From Tetraselmis striata (lineage: Eukaryota; Chlorophyta; Chlorodendrophyceae; Chlorodendrales; Chlorodendraceae), in the NCBI GenBank assembly GCA_006384855.1, contig VCJN01002894.1, positions 1 through 64,000 on the forward strand: 64,000 nucleotides of DNA, in the 5' to 3' direction. This document shows positions 24,022 to 36,239 of this stretch, piece after piece. The notes under the pieces are model-generated. The model saw only the letters and a list, made by a program, of their open reading frames with translations, did no database searches and had not been told where the DNA came from. The stretch's first letter is position 1, and each line of letters starts with the position of its first letter. The translations under genes and the position numbers were made by a program.

Positions 24022-24159
24022 GATGATTCAGTGGCGCTGAATCTTTGCCCAGCAGTGCGGCTGTTCGGCTGGCGGATAGCGCGGGCGCGGGGTTGCCGAC
24101 TGACCACACCGTGTCTCCTCTCAACTGCTTTGTATCAGTAGCCGGCCCGAAGCCACGCT

Positions 24160-24250
24160 ATGGCGGACCGGGCTGTTTGGCGGCTGCTCCAGTCTCGCCG
24201 CTACTACGACGAGCCAATCGCTGAAACGCAAGCGGGACCTGCTACAGGGT
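24160..24250 (+). other. Possible first exon of a small divergent gene
   Basis: An ATG at 24160 opens a frame beginning MADRAVWRLLQSRRYYDE, 138 bp from the oppositely oriented esterase start. A possible donor (GGTATGC) lies at about 24249. Candidate later exons are near 24375-24505 and 24770-24880, but I could not close phases. It may equally be 5' flank of the kinase gene. Confidence 0.22.
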
Positions 24251-24920
24251 ATGCTCACCGGTGTTTACGGGTACAGGTACCTTGGTACCCTGTTTACCCT
24301 CTGCCGGTGTGAGGTCGCGTCGTGTTTGCCACGCCCGGGGGGGGGGGGGGGGGGGGGGGGGGGCTGAAAACACGGGCGCCGCCCCGGTCGCTCTGCAAGT
24401 ACAGTACGAGGTACAGACAATGTGTCACAGTCTACTCGTACCTGTAAAAGATGGCGATTCGTTCCACGTCGTGGCGCCGGGTAGTACGACTAGCCAACTA
24501 GGGTAACCATTAGGGTACACGAATAAACACATGCGCACCCGACCGTCGCGCGGCGCCCGGGGCGAGGCACAGATCGCCGACGACGCACAAACCCCATCAC
24601 ACAGTTTGCCGCGCCAAAGATCGCGCGGGCACACGGCGCGTCGAGACGACATCAGTCAGGTCAGGATCGATCGCTAGGTACTTGGGGCACACCAGTTTCA
24701 GGGCTACAGGCCAAGAAGGAATGGGGCAAGCAACAGCGACTACTCACGCCAGGCTCTTCTCTCGCTTCGCAGAGGCGCCGCGGGCTGAAACTGTCCTCTC
24801 CCCGTCGGAGAACCCCATCAGGGGCCTCTCCGCTCCGACAAACCCCCGTTCCTCGCGGGCCACCTGCCGCCCGATCTGACACCAGCATCAGCCAGCATCC
24901 AGAGTGAATATCAGCGCACC

Positions 24921-25021
24921 ATGCCCAGCGGCGATACCTCCCGGGCCGGACAACTGGCCGCTGCGGCGGCTGCGGTGGGCGCCACCGCCGTGGCGGTGTC
25001 CCTCCTGCAGCGTGCTGGCAG
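24921..25021 (+). other. Possible leader exon of the LRR kinase gene
   Basis: ATG 24921 opens a frame with an alanine/valine-rich hydrophobic stretch (QLAAAAAAVGATAVAVSLL) that could be a membrane anchor or targeting peptide. It ends at GGCAG followed by GTCCGCC and then a poly-C tract, the arrangement seen after several confirmed donors here. The phase (2) does not match the next confident exon (phase 1 entry near 26367), so another small exon or a different start would be needed. Confidence 0.3.
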
Positions 25022-26069
25022 GTCCGCCCGCCGCCCCCCCCCCCCCCCCCGCCCCCCAACCCCCCTCACACCCCGCCCGGCAGCCCCGAACATGACGCAC
25101 AATAGCGACAACCGGCACACCCGAACGAGTACAAGTACTTGTACTGTATATTCCTGCTGCAGTCCGGCGGTTTTTTTAATACTACTATTATTTGGCGGTT
25201 TCGGTCGACGCAGTGGAAATATGGCGGTATATTTACAATTTAACACCTTGTCACATTATCACATATATTTACATGAGCTAGCTGCATAAGGCGATCAGGA
25301 AACCACCCGAATAGGCACCCGAACCCTATCAAATGCTTTGTAAAATTATTACTAATCTACTCGTTCTAACGCCACTTACTAGTAGATTAGTGTTGTCGTT
25401 TCGGGTAGCGCGCCAGATCTGGGAAGAAAAAGGAGGGGGGAGTCCTTCCTTTTCGGAAAATATTTCCTTTTTCCGGCAAACACTGCTTAAACTTCTGTTA
25501 ACCACTGCCATGCACCGTCGTAATCGTTGGCACTGGATGTCTCCGCTGCCGGTACCTGTCTTCCGCACCACTGTTTTTACTTATAATAATCTACAGCTAG
25601 ATGTAAGGATTATAATGGGTAGTAGCTCACGCCCTAGTTACATTCCGGATGTCATGATGTGCAGTCTACATGTACCTCAATGTACAGCATCAGGTATATA
25701 GAGTGGGCCCCATGTGTCGTGGATAATACCCCAAGTCCATACGAAATGGGCTTCCTGCCGTGAGCGACGTCTACGCGATGCCACAGCATACTACATTCAG
25801 GCCGGTTTCACACTATTTCGTGAAAGCTGCCCTCGCAATACAGCCTGTAACTATGGGGACAGTAAGTTAGTAGTTGCAGTTAAGCACGCGCGCAGCTCTC
25901 GAGGCCCCCTATGTATATCGTCAAATCGGGTGGCATGCGTACAGGTACACATATATGTATGTATATAGGGATATATATATATATACATATATATACAAAT
26001 TCAACGGGTTGCTTACCCGCCTGGGATGCCGCGATGCCCTCCAACCACCTACAGCTCCATGTAAAGGTT

Positions 26070-26107
26070 TCTCTCTCCCTCTCTCTCCCTCTCTCTCTCT
26101 CTCCCCC
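26070..26107 (+). repeat. (CT)n-rich microsatellite
   Basis: CTCTCTCCCT and CTCTCT units form a pyrimidine tract of about 38 bases upstream of the first confident kinase exon. It could act as a polypyrimidine tract for a nearby acceptor. Confidence 0.7.
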
Positions 26108-26366
26108 GATACAGCCTATTATATCGTCATCCTTCCGTATAATAGTCTACCTAGCCGGCCCGCACCAATGAAAAACCTTTGCAGAATATCTAGCGTCGCG
26201 TTGGGCTGCGCGCCAGGCCGCCGCATGTCGGCACTTGCCCGTGATGATACGCTGCGGGAGGGGTCAGCCTGACATGCCGGCCCCCATCTCGTGCCCGTCT
26301 GGCCTGGCAGGGCAGCGGTCGGCTGCAGTGCGCGTGCCCCGCATTGGCAGCGCGGGCGGCATGCAG

Positions 26367-29357
26367 ATCTGTCGCAGCAGGAGCTGACAGAGCTGGGAAC
26401 GGAGGCGATCGCGGGGCTGTCGGATGCGGTGGGCCTTAACTGCGCGGGGAACCGGCTGAGCGCGGCGCCGGTGGAGCTCGCGGCGCTGCAGCGCTTGAGG
26501 ACGCTCAACCTGTCTGGTGCGCCGGCACTGCCAGGAGCCAATGGCGGCGGCGAGTCAACGCCCGTCATGGATTCTAGGGTTCCATAACCCTATTTAGGGT
26601 ATGATGACCTGATTTTCCACGAAGCGGCCTCCGGACAGGTGGCGACCACGAGCACACGACCGAACAGAATTCCGGCGGATTTGTGGAAAAGTGTATGAAC
26701 CGGTCAGCCTGTGTTGATGAGCTACTGTTGGTCAGCTACCTGTAGAGGGCGCCCCCACGCGAGCGAGGGCGGTGTGATGGCGGCAGACACGTCGGCCGCA
26801 CCATCCGTGACACCGGCGGCTGCCGTGCCGCGCGCAGGCAACAAGCTGACGGAGTTTCCGGCGGCGGTATGCGCGCTGCGCGGCCTGGAGGACCTGGACC
26901 TGGGGCGCAACGAGATCGCGAGCGTGCCGGCGGACATCGGGCACCTGCTGCGCCTGACGGCGCTCAACCTGCAGTGCAACTGGGTCGGGGAGCTGCCCCC
27001 TGAGATCGGCCGCCTGCGGCGCATGGTGCGCCTCGGCCTCAAGGGGAACCGGCTGGAGCGGCTGCCGCCGGAGATCGGCAACCTGCAGGTGCCCCCACCT
27101 ACATGATGTGACAAGAGAGGGGGGGGAAGGGGGGGGGCGGGGGGTCATCCCTTACCACAGTGCCCTTGCCAGCCATGTACGTTATTATTTTTGAAGGAAT
27201 ATTGAAGGAATGATTGTGATCACCATACCATTACCACGGGGTTGAGCGTCGCCCAAGAAACACTGTTTTCACCCGCATTGCGTCTGCAACTCCGCGGCGA
27301 GTCCGTCTTGAATTCTGGAGTGTTTGCCTTCTTTTCGATCTCTCTCGCAACCGCACCAAGTAGGGTTCCAAAATAGCAGTTCTGCGCGGCCCTAGAGTAT
27401 GATGATTACCTCATGGGAGTAATATTTCTGTGTGATCATTCACTTTGATATATTTATTTCCTAGTAGATTGTTGACTTTTGACGCAGAGCAGCTTGGCGG
27501 TGGCGGTCGCACATGCCTTGCTTTGAACCCAGGGGAGAGTAGTGCGATGAAAAGCTGCCCCAAAGGGCTGCCAATCCAGCGGCTCCTTTTGCCAAACGTG
27601 GCAAGGCCGTCTACTGTGGTTGTCAAGCGCACGGCAATGAGGGCGGCACCCCGCACCGTTGCCCCTTCCCGGCAGAGCCTGAAGGAGCTCTTCCTGTCGG
27701 ACAACCAGCTGGTGGCGCTGCCGCCTGAGCTTGGCAAGCTGAAGGCGCTGGTTAAGCTGCAGGTGTCGTGGAACCGGCTGGCGAGCCTGCCGCCCGAGCT
27801 GGGCCGCCTGCTCCGGCTGGAGCTCATGCGTGTGGCGGTCAACCGGCTGGCGGCGGTACCCCGTGAACTGGGCGACCTGCCGCGCCTGGCGTGGTTCTCC
27901 CTGGCCGGCAACCCCGCCGCGCGCCGCCCGCCCGCCACCCGCAAGGTGTCCTCCATCCGGGCGGTGGCGTTTGAGCGGCTGCCGGTGCAGGCGGTGCTGG
28001 GCAAGGGCGCCTCGGGCGACGTGTTCCTGTCGGAGCTGGACGGCGAGGCGGTCGCGGTGAAGGTGTTCAAGTCTGAGGTACCGCCGCCACGCTCTGGGTC
28101 AGCTACATCTCATTGCCTTTGACCCGGAGTCGTACGGTCCGTGGCGGCTCGTTAGCCGCTGCCCACGATCACTCGCTCCACCTCCATGCTTCCCCTCTCA
28201 CCTCTAATCCCCCCCCCCCCCTCCCGGCCCCACCCCCTTTCCTCCTGCGGGACCCCTTGCCGCCTCCGCTCAGGTGAGCCCCGATGGGCACGCGGCGGAC
28301 GAGATAGCCATCACCGAGTGCCTGGACCACCCGTGCCTGTCGCGCGTGCTGGGCGACACGCAGGAGCCCCACGCCATCGTGCTGCGCTTTGTGGCCGGCG
28401 CCACCATCGCGGACCGGCCCAACTCGGAGTCGCTGCTGCGATGCCGGTGCGCCCAGGCCTCCAGGCGCCCTGTTGGTCCGTGATGAGGCTTGCTATGCGA
28501 TGCGCGAAAAAACGGAACGCGTGCGCCGCAGATCCGCACAATCACACTTTGGGTGTGGGTGAGGGGGGGGGGGTGAGCTTCATACCTGTAACTGCCTAGT
28601 GAGCCCAAACACGCATCAGCGAGGTAGCAGCATCATGTCCACATTTCCCGAATTGCTACTTCTCGAATTGCAAACGAATCACATGAATTCACATCCACAA
28701 TTCTGAGATACGGGTTAATCCTTGCGTGTCTCGACCCTTTCATCGGCTGCCCCCCTCGCTCACCCTCATGTAATGGCATTGCCTAGTAAATGAAGGATAG
28801 GACAGCCGCATGCCTGGCAGCAGGGATGGGGGCTAGAGTCTGCTGAGCCTGCGCCGCCCTGCTCGTTGTGTACCTGCAGGTGGGCGCCAGGCACGAGCTA
28901 CACCGCGGCGTGGGTTGCGCGCGTGGGTGCATGCGTCGCAAGCGCGCTCGCCTACATGCACGCGCGCGGCATCTGCCACGGCGACGTGTATGCGCACAAC
29001 ATCCTAGCGGACAGCGACGGGCAGGCGGTGCTGTGCGACTACGGTGCGCCCCCCGCCTGCCCCTTGCTGCCCGCAGCTGCCGTGGCCGCTCTCGGCTGGG
29101 AGAGGCTAACGCACGGATGGCGCGCAGGCGCTTCGTTCTTCTACGACGGCGAGGGGCCGGGCGCGGCGATCTGGGAGCCGATGGAGGTGCGCGCATTTGG
29201 GCTCTTCCTGGAGGGGCTGGCTCAGTGCATTGCCGGTGGACGGCAGCCGCCTCAGCTGCGCACGTTGATCAGGCAGTGCCTGGCCGCGGAGCCCTCCGCG
29301 CGGCCGGGCTTCGGTTATGTGGGCGCCACGATGACGCGACTAGTGGTTGCCTCATGA
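26367..29357 (+). CDS. Leucine-rich-repeat protein kinase, compact bacterial-type architecture
   Basis: Exons, phases closing: about 26367-26516, 26838-27088, 27676-28077, 28274-28446, 28880-29043, 29128-29357 (TGA). Upstream coding exon(s) are missing from my model. The first three encode consecutive 23-residue LRRs (for example NKLTEFPAAVCALRGLEDLDL, trimmed here to its core LxxLDLGRNEI pattern). A kinase domain follows: GKGASGDVFL glycine loop, AVKVFK lysine, a DE in the region of the helix-C acid, catalytic loop HGDVYAHN and CDYG in place of DFG. After that comes EVRAFGLFLEGL where most kinases have APE and helix F, then a C-terminal RP motif. This short LRR-kinase layout, with HGDxYAHN and EVRAFG, matches a family I know from proteobacteria and cyanobacteria. 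Catalytic Lys, Asp and Asn are present, so it is probably active. Substrate unknown; predicted intracellular unless the leader exon at 24921 is real. Confidence 0.82.
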
Positions 29358-29687
29358 AGCCATCAGACTGGGCCATCCGACAGGGTGCCATCTTGGGGGG
29401 CGTGGTGCGGGTCGGAAACGTTCCCAAACTTGGCAGTGCGGGGGCGCGCGGCTCCCACTTTTTATTACATGAGCTATATCATCCCTGTGGCCATGGCCGG
29501 CGGGGGGCGGAAACTACCTACAAGTGGCTACATGCGCGCCTGGTGGGCGCTCAGGGCAATGCTGTCTATTTAGTGAGATCGAAAGGAGGGGGGGGGGGGG
29601 GGGGGGGGGGGGTCAGTCTGTTCTTTAATGAATGGTGAATGCACGGTGGCTCGAGTCAGTGCTCTTGGGCGTCGAGCTGGTGGCGCC

Positions 29688-30431
29688 CTACTCGCGGAAA
29701 AGGAGCGTAAGGGCGCCGCTCGAGCTGCGCACGCAGGCGAGGCCATTGTCGGTGTAGAAAAAGTTGTACCACTTCATGTTGCGCTGCGCCAGCGGGCGGC
29801 GCGCCACGAGGCGACCGGCCAGCTCCACCTCGCACGCCTGGAAGCCAAACTCGCAGTTGGTGCCGCTGAAGAGGATGTCGCTGACGAAAGAGAGAGAAAC
29901 GGGGCCGAAGAAGTTGATGACGGCAATGGTCTTGGCGTTTACGTCCAGGCGGACAACTTCGCGGAGTGGGAGGTAGGGGAAGGTGTCGGAGAAGGTGGAG
30001 AAGTGCAGGCGCCAGTCGCCCGCGAGCTCGGCGAGCAGCTTGTCGCCCTTGAGCGACAAGGCGGGAATGCCGACCGCGCTCTCTCGCGCGCTTTCCAGAT
30101 ACGCCATCGCGCCCTCGACGTCGGCGCGCGGCACGGACTTGTTGGGCGGCGCTGCGGAGCGGAGCGTCGCCACCGCCTTGTCGATCAGGACGCTGTCGGC
30201 GGCGCCGTCCATGCGCCCGCCGGCGAACGCCACCATCGCCTCGCACTCGCTCGTCGGTGTCCTCCGGGCCGCGGAGAGACGCAGGCCCGCAGGAAGCGCG
30301 CCCGGAAGTCGGACCCGGCTAGTTCGGGGCGCCGCGGCGGGCGCCGTCGGCCGGGGAAAGGGGCGAGCGAGGAGTGACCCGCCGGAGGTGCGCGGGCGCA
30401 CAGCCGAGCCGGCGCCTGCTGACAGGGACAT
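29688..30431 (-). CDS. Plastid lipid-associated protein / fibrillin (PAP family)
   Basis: A 247-residue frame from the ATG at 30431; the frame is open further to 30653, but the 30431 start gives a typical chloroplast transit leader (Ser, Ala, Arg and Pro rich, few acids, MSLSAGAGSAVRPRTSGGS). The mature part has the fibrillin pattern: an N-terminal helix around a VEGAMAYLESA core, then LLAELAGDWRLHFST, a beta-rich region with a VINFFGPVSLSF stretch, and a C-terminal YTDNGLACVRSSSG strand pair. Known fibrillins bind lipids or isoprenoids in plastoglobules and thylakoids and help with photoprotection or quinone metabolism. The subfamily cannot be assigned. The gene is intron-less and convergent with the LRR kinase; a poly-G run at 29587-29611 lies between the two stop codons. 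Confidence 0.78.
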   Translation of the reverse strand: MSLSAGAGSAVRPRTSGGSLLARPFPRPTAPAAAPRTSRVRLPGALPAGLRLSAARRTPTSECEAMVAFAGGRMDGAADSVLIDKAVATLRSAAPPNKSVPRADVEGAMAYLESARESAVGIPALSLKGDKLLAELAGDWRLHFSTFSDTFPYLPLREVVRLDVNAKTIAVINFFGPVSLSFVSDILFSGTNCEFGFQACEVELAGRLVARRPLAQRNMKWYNFFYTDNGLACVRSSSGALTLLFRE

Positions 30432-33400
30432 CGCGGCGAGTTCCTGGGCGGGGTGGCCGCTGAACCTGAAGGGAGGCCGTGCGGCCGCGCTGACGCAGTG
30501 CGCCTTGGATTGGGTGTGGGCTCGGCCTAGCTGTGCGGCCGGCTGTGCAGGGGTAGCTTTGCTTGGTGATCGCGACGCCGGTGTGAGCAGGCGGCGGCGG
30601 TCCCCTCCCGGCCTGACACCCCGTTGAGCCGCTACCCCGCCGCGACCAGCCATACGGTCCGTCAGTGGCTACCAACGGACTCGGCGCCAGCTGGCAACGC
30701 TCTAACGACCACGAACGCGGCGCACTTCGCAACGGGCGGCAGTTGCGCCTAGCGAGCGCGCAGCGAGCAAGCAAGTGAGCGCTGCCCCGCTCGTCCCTCC
30801 CTCGGCATGCGTGGGGTCTGCAGCACGGCTAGTCGGCGCTGGAAACAAATATGAAACACGCCTGTATATGCTGGGACGGAGCTCGTTCCAGGCTGCCAGC
30901 ACATCACCGCGCTGGCAGCATGGCGCCAGGGTGGCTGCGATGATGCGATAAACACTACGAGTGGCGACTACTCGTACAGATGTGGGGTTTCGAGTTGAGT
31001 CTGGATCTGCCAAGATTATCACGCAGGCTGGTTTACATAGTCAATAGCCGATATTTTAATATTGGCAGAGCTCTAAAAAGCGGAAGAGGAAGAGCTCTAA
31101 AAAGCGTGCAGCGAAAATGGAGTCAGGGGGCGATGCTGTGAGTAACACAGCGAAACTGGAAGATGGCAGGCTCGGCTGTTGGGGCTGCTTTATTTATTAT
31201 GTCTAAGGGCGCACCGACGGGTGAACTACACCCCTGCGCATAAGTTTGGGGTCCCTTTTCGGCAGTCTCAAGACTTCAGAAGTCTAGGGTACCTGAATGT
31301 AGGGTATATGAGATGAAACCCTGGAATCTGAGACGGTTTTATAAAACCTGCATGACTAGTGGCTCAAACCGAAGCTTAAAGACCTTCTTACCTTTGACTA
31401 GGGTGTCACGCTGTACTTGTTGCGTGGATGGGCGTCGCCTGCAAATAAATGCACCAAAACCAGGGTCGGTATCACGCACACGCCGACGCGCGTGAATAGA
31501 CAACCAAACGGCGGGATGGCCATGAACGCGTACGCGTGAGGAAACACATTGGCGAGGGGCTCGGGTGCATGTCATATGTGGGCGGCGGCTAGTACATGAC
31601 ATATCCGAGCATATTGCAGCCAGTAAAAACGACTAGCATGCATGCTGAGAATATGGTAGGATAAGCACATTCAGCTGCTTATCAATATTTCGGCGGGTTT
31701 ATCGTGCACAATTACAGTGACATATATTGGCGGGTGGTCCTCCCTGCTCGTTGCAGGAATATCATTATCAGCCCCCCTCGGGCGGCAATTTATCGTTTCG
31801 TCCACAGCTGCCATTCTTGGCAGATATCGTTCAGAATATATTAAAAATCACAGGCAGGATTCAACCTGCTGAATAATATGGTTCAATAGAGAGCCGCAGC
31901 GGGCTCAATATGGTTTGCTTTATAGTTTTGCGACGCAACAGCGTATGGTTTTGCTGATTTGCTATTATATATAGCTGGTTGATGTCAAAGGGTGATAGGG
32001 TGAGTGTCAGGGTGGGAGTTACCTGATAGGCGAGTGATCTCGATTCGGCTCATACGATAATAGTGAAGCGGCGCTTCAGGTTTCGCAGGACGAGTAGCGC
32101 CGGGGTAATCTCCGAGTTCCGGTGGTCCGCAGGTGTCCAGAAGAAGCGCTCATGTGGCGCTAAAGCTGCAGGTATATTGTATTCGACTGTCGGACATGAA
32201 GGTGGAGTTACAGTAGGGTGGAGTCCGCGACAAGGGCGGGTTATGGTATACAGCGCTGCTTCTTGGAAGGGCAGTCGCGAATCGGTCTGCGGCGGGGTAA
32301 TCGCCTATGATAGTTCTCGGCGACTACGTTTGCGGCGGGGTAATCTTCGACGCCCGCAGGTGTGATACAATAGGAAGCTACGGTATGACTATGAAAGGCT
32401 CGCGAGAGAGCGAAGGAGTAGGTAGAAGCACCAATGAAATGTGAGGGGATGCGCTTATGGTGACAAGAGTCTGTGCTACTCCGAGGTTGTGATTTTCATT
32501 GGCGAGGGGCTCGGGTGCATTTGGTTGGGGTGCAGCCGTGTGGGCGGCGGCTAGTACATGTCGCGTTGCGATACTGGCATACATGGCACCAGTGTCGGCC
32601 ACGCTCAGCAAGACCCTCTTGCTTTAAAACGCTATAACTTCTCAGGGTTTGCTCAGAAAATTGTTTTAAAAATACAACGCAATTGCTCGTTCAAATTTGC
32701 GTCGAAATCAATCTTCCAAAATCAAAAATTCGATTTTTGGGGGCCCCGGAAAAATCCCCAAAGATGATCATTCAAGTTGCCCCCTCACTGCCTCATGTGC
32801 CCACCCATGTCGGGCGCGTGGCTTTGCGCCAAGTGCGTGTCTAAGCCCCATACTCGGCTGTGCGAGAGCGTTATGTGTGTGGATGACCACGGACCACCAA
32901 CACTTGGCATGTGCCACCTCCTAGCGATACACACATCTACCAGCCAAAATGCCATTTTCCACGGCATTTTTCAAGGAATTTCATATAAATTTAAGTCCAC
33001 GCCCCTACCACGCCACCCCGCCCACGAAATGGTGCAAATGGCATTCCACCACGAGCCCGCATAGTAAAGCATCGCCCTACGCCAAGGGGGCCATCGAGCG
33101 CCTCTCCTACGTGCGTTCGCCACAGAAACAGCAGCATTTTCACCCCAAATAAAAATGCTCCCAACATTGGCCAACTTGTCGTTGGGGTGTCACGTCGTGC
33201 CTATCGCGACATGCTGTCAGTGGCCTACACGCACGGTGTGTGCAACTTATGCCAAGGGCCGTATTCACCGAGTTTGGTGCGACGAGTTCCGCTATTTTCA
33301 TAGGTTTGGACGGTTGGCGCAACCCACAATTTTCCGGCGCCAACGCATCATGCACTGATTTCGCGTTTTTTTTAGGGCACCCACAAATGGTCGTGTTGTC

Positions 33401-33629
33401 GCGCGGGTGGGTGTAAAGCGCACAATAGGCGTTCGTCCGGACTATTCCCACTGTAGGTAGCATGTATGCGCATGCAACCGGCGTTATCCTCGCCCATGCG
33501 CTTTGCGATCGAAAATGCAAAACCCGGACTTATGTGGAGGGGTGTAGTAGTAACCCGCACCACTTAACATCACTTGTAGCGGGAAAAGTGGTTAGGAAAG
33601 GAGGAAACCCCCTACACACTAGTGTAGAT

Positions 33630-34040
33630 CGTTTCAATTTGAGGCTAGTTTTGGCGGGGATGAAGAGCGAACGAAGAGAGCGGCAGATTGACGATGCGCA
33701 AGGGTAGCGCTAAGTGACGAAGGGGGGCACCGGAAGAGCCACTGCTGCGGAGTCGTGTTGAACTTGGAAGTAGCGAAGGGGCGCAATGTGGATGACGAAG
33801 AAGAACCACGTGCCATGTGAAGGGAGGGCGTTGGGGTTAATATAGTCCAGAACGACGTCGGAGTTGGAATGATGCCCACCCGCCCTATGGCGGATGTTGG
33901 AAAGCGGGACTCTGATGGAGTTTGAATCATATATTGCACCCTTGCGAAGGCTGTGAGAGGTTCATGAAGTGCCGACAGGGGCCAGCACCGACGAGACGAA
34001 TGGCCGTACATAGCCAATCCGACACCGTCCACGACTATGA
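33630..34040 (-). repeat. Dispersed repeat D, inverted copy 2
   Basis: The reverse complement aligns along its length with 1900-2290. A conceptual peptide SNSDVVLDYINPNALPSHG parallels the one in copy 1, yet neither copy is an intact frame. Similarity at peptide as well as base level hints at a decayed coding sequence. Confidence 0.75.
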
Positions 34041-35578
34041 GTGCTCGCTTGGGTTGACCGCTCAGAAATTAGTCTCGGCCAAGAGATGGACTAGGAGGGG
34101 CAAAATAGACGTTGTCGATGGAGTGGTGCAGGAGACGGGCGAATGGGGGTGCTCCGACACTGGAAGTAGGAGCAATACGCGTAGGTCGTCGGGGCCGCGC
34201 CGGCCGGCATGGCCCTTCTCGCGGTACAACTGTGTGGTGATGTTGTACTACGAGTCGACGTGCACGTCCCGACGTCGGCGGGACACACAGGTAAGTCGCC
34301 GGGCGATGTAAAATTGACGATTGCGGCATGAGGGCCCGGAAGTCGTATAGATAGGTACTCGAAGCGGGGGGGTCAATTAAATCGACAATCGACACGCTCG
34401 ACAAAAGAGTGAGCGACATCGGCGGGCGCGCAATGAAATGCGCAACGCAACAACCTGCATATGCGGCGTTTCCCGAACGAGTAGCATGCCGCAACGCGCA
34501 GCGGTGAGATTCAGGCTTTCCTTATTAGCGGTGGGGTCGATGCTGTGCAACTCGAAGAACGCGTTGACTGCAGACATGCAGGGTGGCAACGAATTAGCTT
34601 CAATGTGGCCCCGCTCATCACCGATCCAAGTGACGTACCGAACGACGGCAGTAGTAGTTGCCTCCTACGAGTTTATGTTCTCCGGGTCGTGGCAAAACTC
34701 GGCACACTGAGAAAACTTGCCGGCGTAGCTCCGTAGAATCTGAATTAGTTGAAGAGGAGATCGAGTGTGCGCTGCCACAGCTCGTCCGAGCCAAACGCCT
34801 CTTCTAGTAGACGAGCCCAAAGCGAAGCCACCCAAGGGGCGAGAGCTTCTAATTAGGGCTCAGAGCTCGCCAATCATGTACATGCGACGTTTGACCATCG
34901 GGGTAACTGAGGCCGGGCCATTCCGGCAAAATCTTCGGCCGCGGTCGTTAATTTGCCGGCAGTTGCATATTTAAACCCTAAGCTGACAAAACGAGTATTT
35001 GTACGTAGTTATGGGGGAACTTTCTACGAAAGTGCCCCAAGAACATTCATTGCGCGTTATGCCACATCGCGCCGCTGGCCGCCAGATTTTCGCGTCTCAC
35101 AATCGAGTCCACCGCCGCCTCCGCCGTCACAACATCGGGCCACCGCCTTCTCTCGGGTATCATACCGCGGCGGACTACCGGTAGACCACAGCAAAAAACC
35201 AAATAGGCGCTGGGCTGTCCCGGGGCCAGCGGCTACTTGTGGGGAAGTGCCGGCGCGGCTGGCGCTTCTTCTCCGAGGGACGTAGGCGGTAGTGGTTCGC
35301 TATGATCCTCGACTCCCTCCATCGGTGATGCACGTGCGGGAGACCGTCGAACCCACCGGAAGGGTCTGGGTGGGGGGTGTCAGGGCGAGTAGTGTGAGTG
35401 CGTGTGATTGCGAATTGAGCTGAGCAACGAGTGGGACTGCACCGATGCATGGCTGGGAGGCTGACCGCCAATTCGGGCAGCTCCGTCACGCGTCACGCGT
35501 TGTGACGAGTCACATTTAAGGGAGGGAGGGGGCGCAGGCACCTTGCCGAAAAAATTCTTTGGTTTCATTACAAACTTT

Positions 35579-35616
<38 letters not shown>

Positions 35617-35946
35617 TGAAAGCGTTTGGGGCAAACCCGCTAAAATGAACGAAGTGAGGGAAGGGTGGGAGTGAGTATATCGCGGCGCGACCCCATGGTG
35701 GGTACGCCGCGAGAAAGGAAAATGGGGACAACCCCCTTGTGCTTGTAAGCACACGACGAAGCAGCATGTGGGAGCAACGCTACCGGCATATATGGCTGCG
35801 TCGGGAACCGCACGCGCGTTGGTGCGGTATGGATGTACGGCAAACTTCCGCCGAACGATGAAATTGCTGAGCATGGGCTGCTGGGTCGATGCAGCTCCTT
35901 GGGAGATACGGGCACGCCACGTGGACATACTAGCACGGTACCTACC

Positions 35947-35988
35947 GTAGGCGCGGTAGGTACGGTAGGTGCCGTACCGCGCCTACTA
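35947..35988. repeat. Short hairpin with GGTACC/GTAGG motifs
   Basis: GTAGGCGCGGTA is followed after a 14-base spacer by its exact reverse complement TACCGCGCCTAC; the adjacent CGGTACCTACCG is itself palindromic. Confidence 0.75.
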
Positions 35989-36239
35989 AGTAGACAAGGG
36001 AAGAGGAAACCCCGTCAACTAGTAGTAATTATTTCAAAGGAGAGGGGGGGGGGGGGGGGGGCGCAGGCATAATGCATGACATATCTTGGGCGCCGGCCGC
36101 ATGGCAGGGCAGGGCGGGAGAGCAACGACAGCTCCTGATAAAAACGGGTGGCTGCCGTCGCACGGCGGGTCGCGCGAAGGGCGGGCGGGGGGAAGCGGGC
36201 GATGTAATATGTAGCCGACTCCACGCATGGTGGGGCTGC

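Larger units (their letters stand above)
30654..36239. other. Gene-poor region, left part
   Basis: No protein domain, tRNA or rRNA is recognisable. The 31.5-kb and 32.5-kb sites share a repeat containing CATTGGCGAGGGGCTCGGG and GGGCGGCGGCTAGTACATG. Repeat D (inverted copy) is at 33630-34040, a 33-base poly-G run at 35582-35614, a hairpin at 35947-35988, and another poly-G run at 36043-36061. Open frames are short and low in protein character. Confidence 0.6.
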
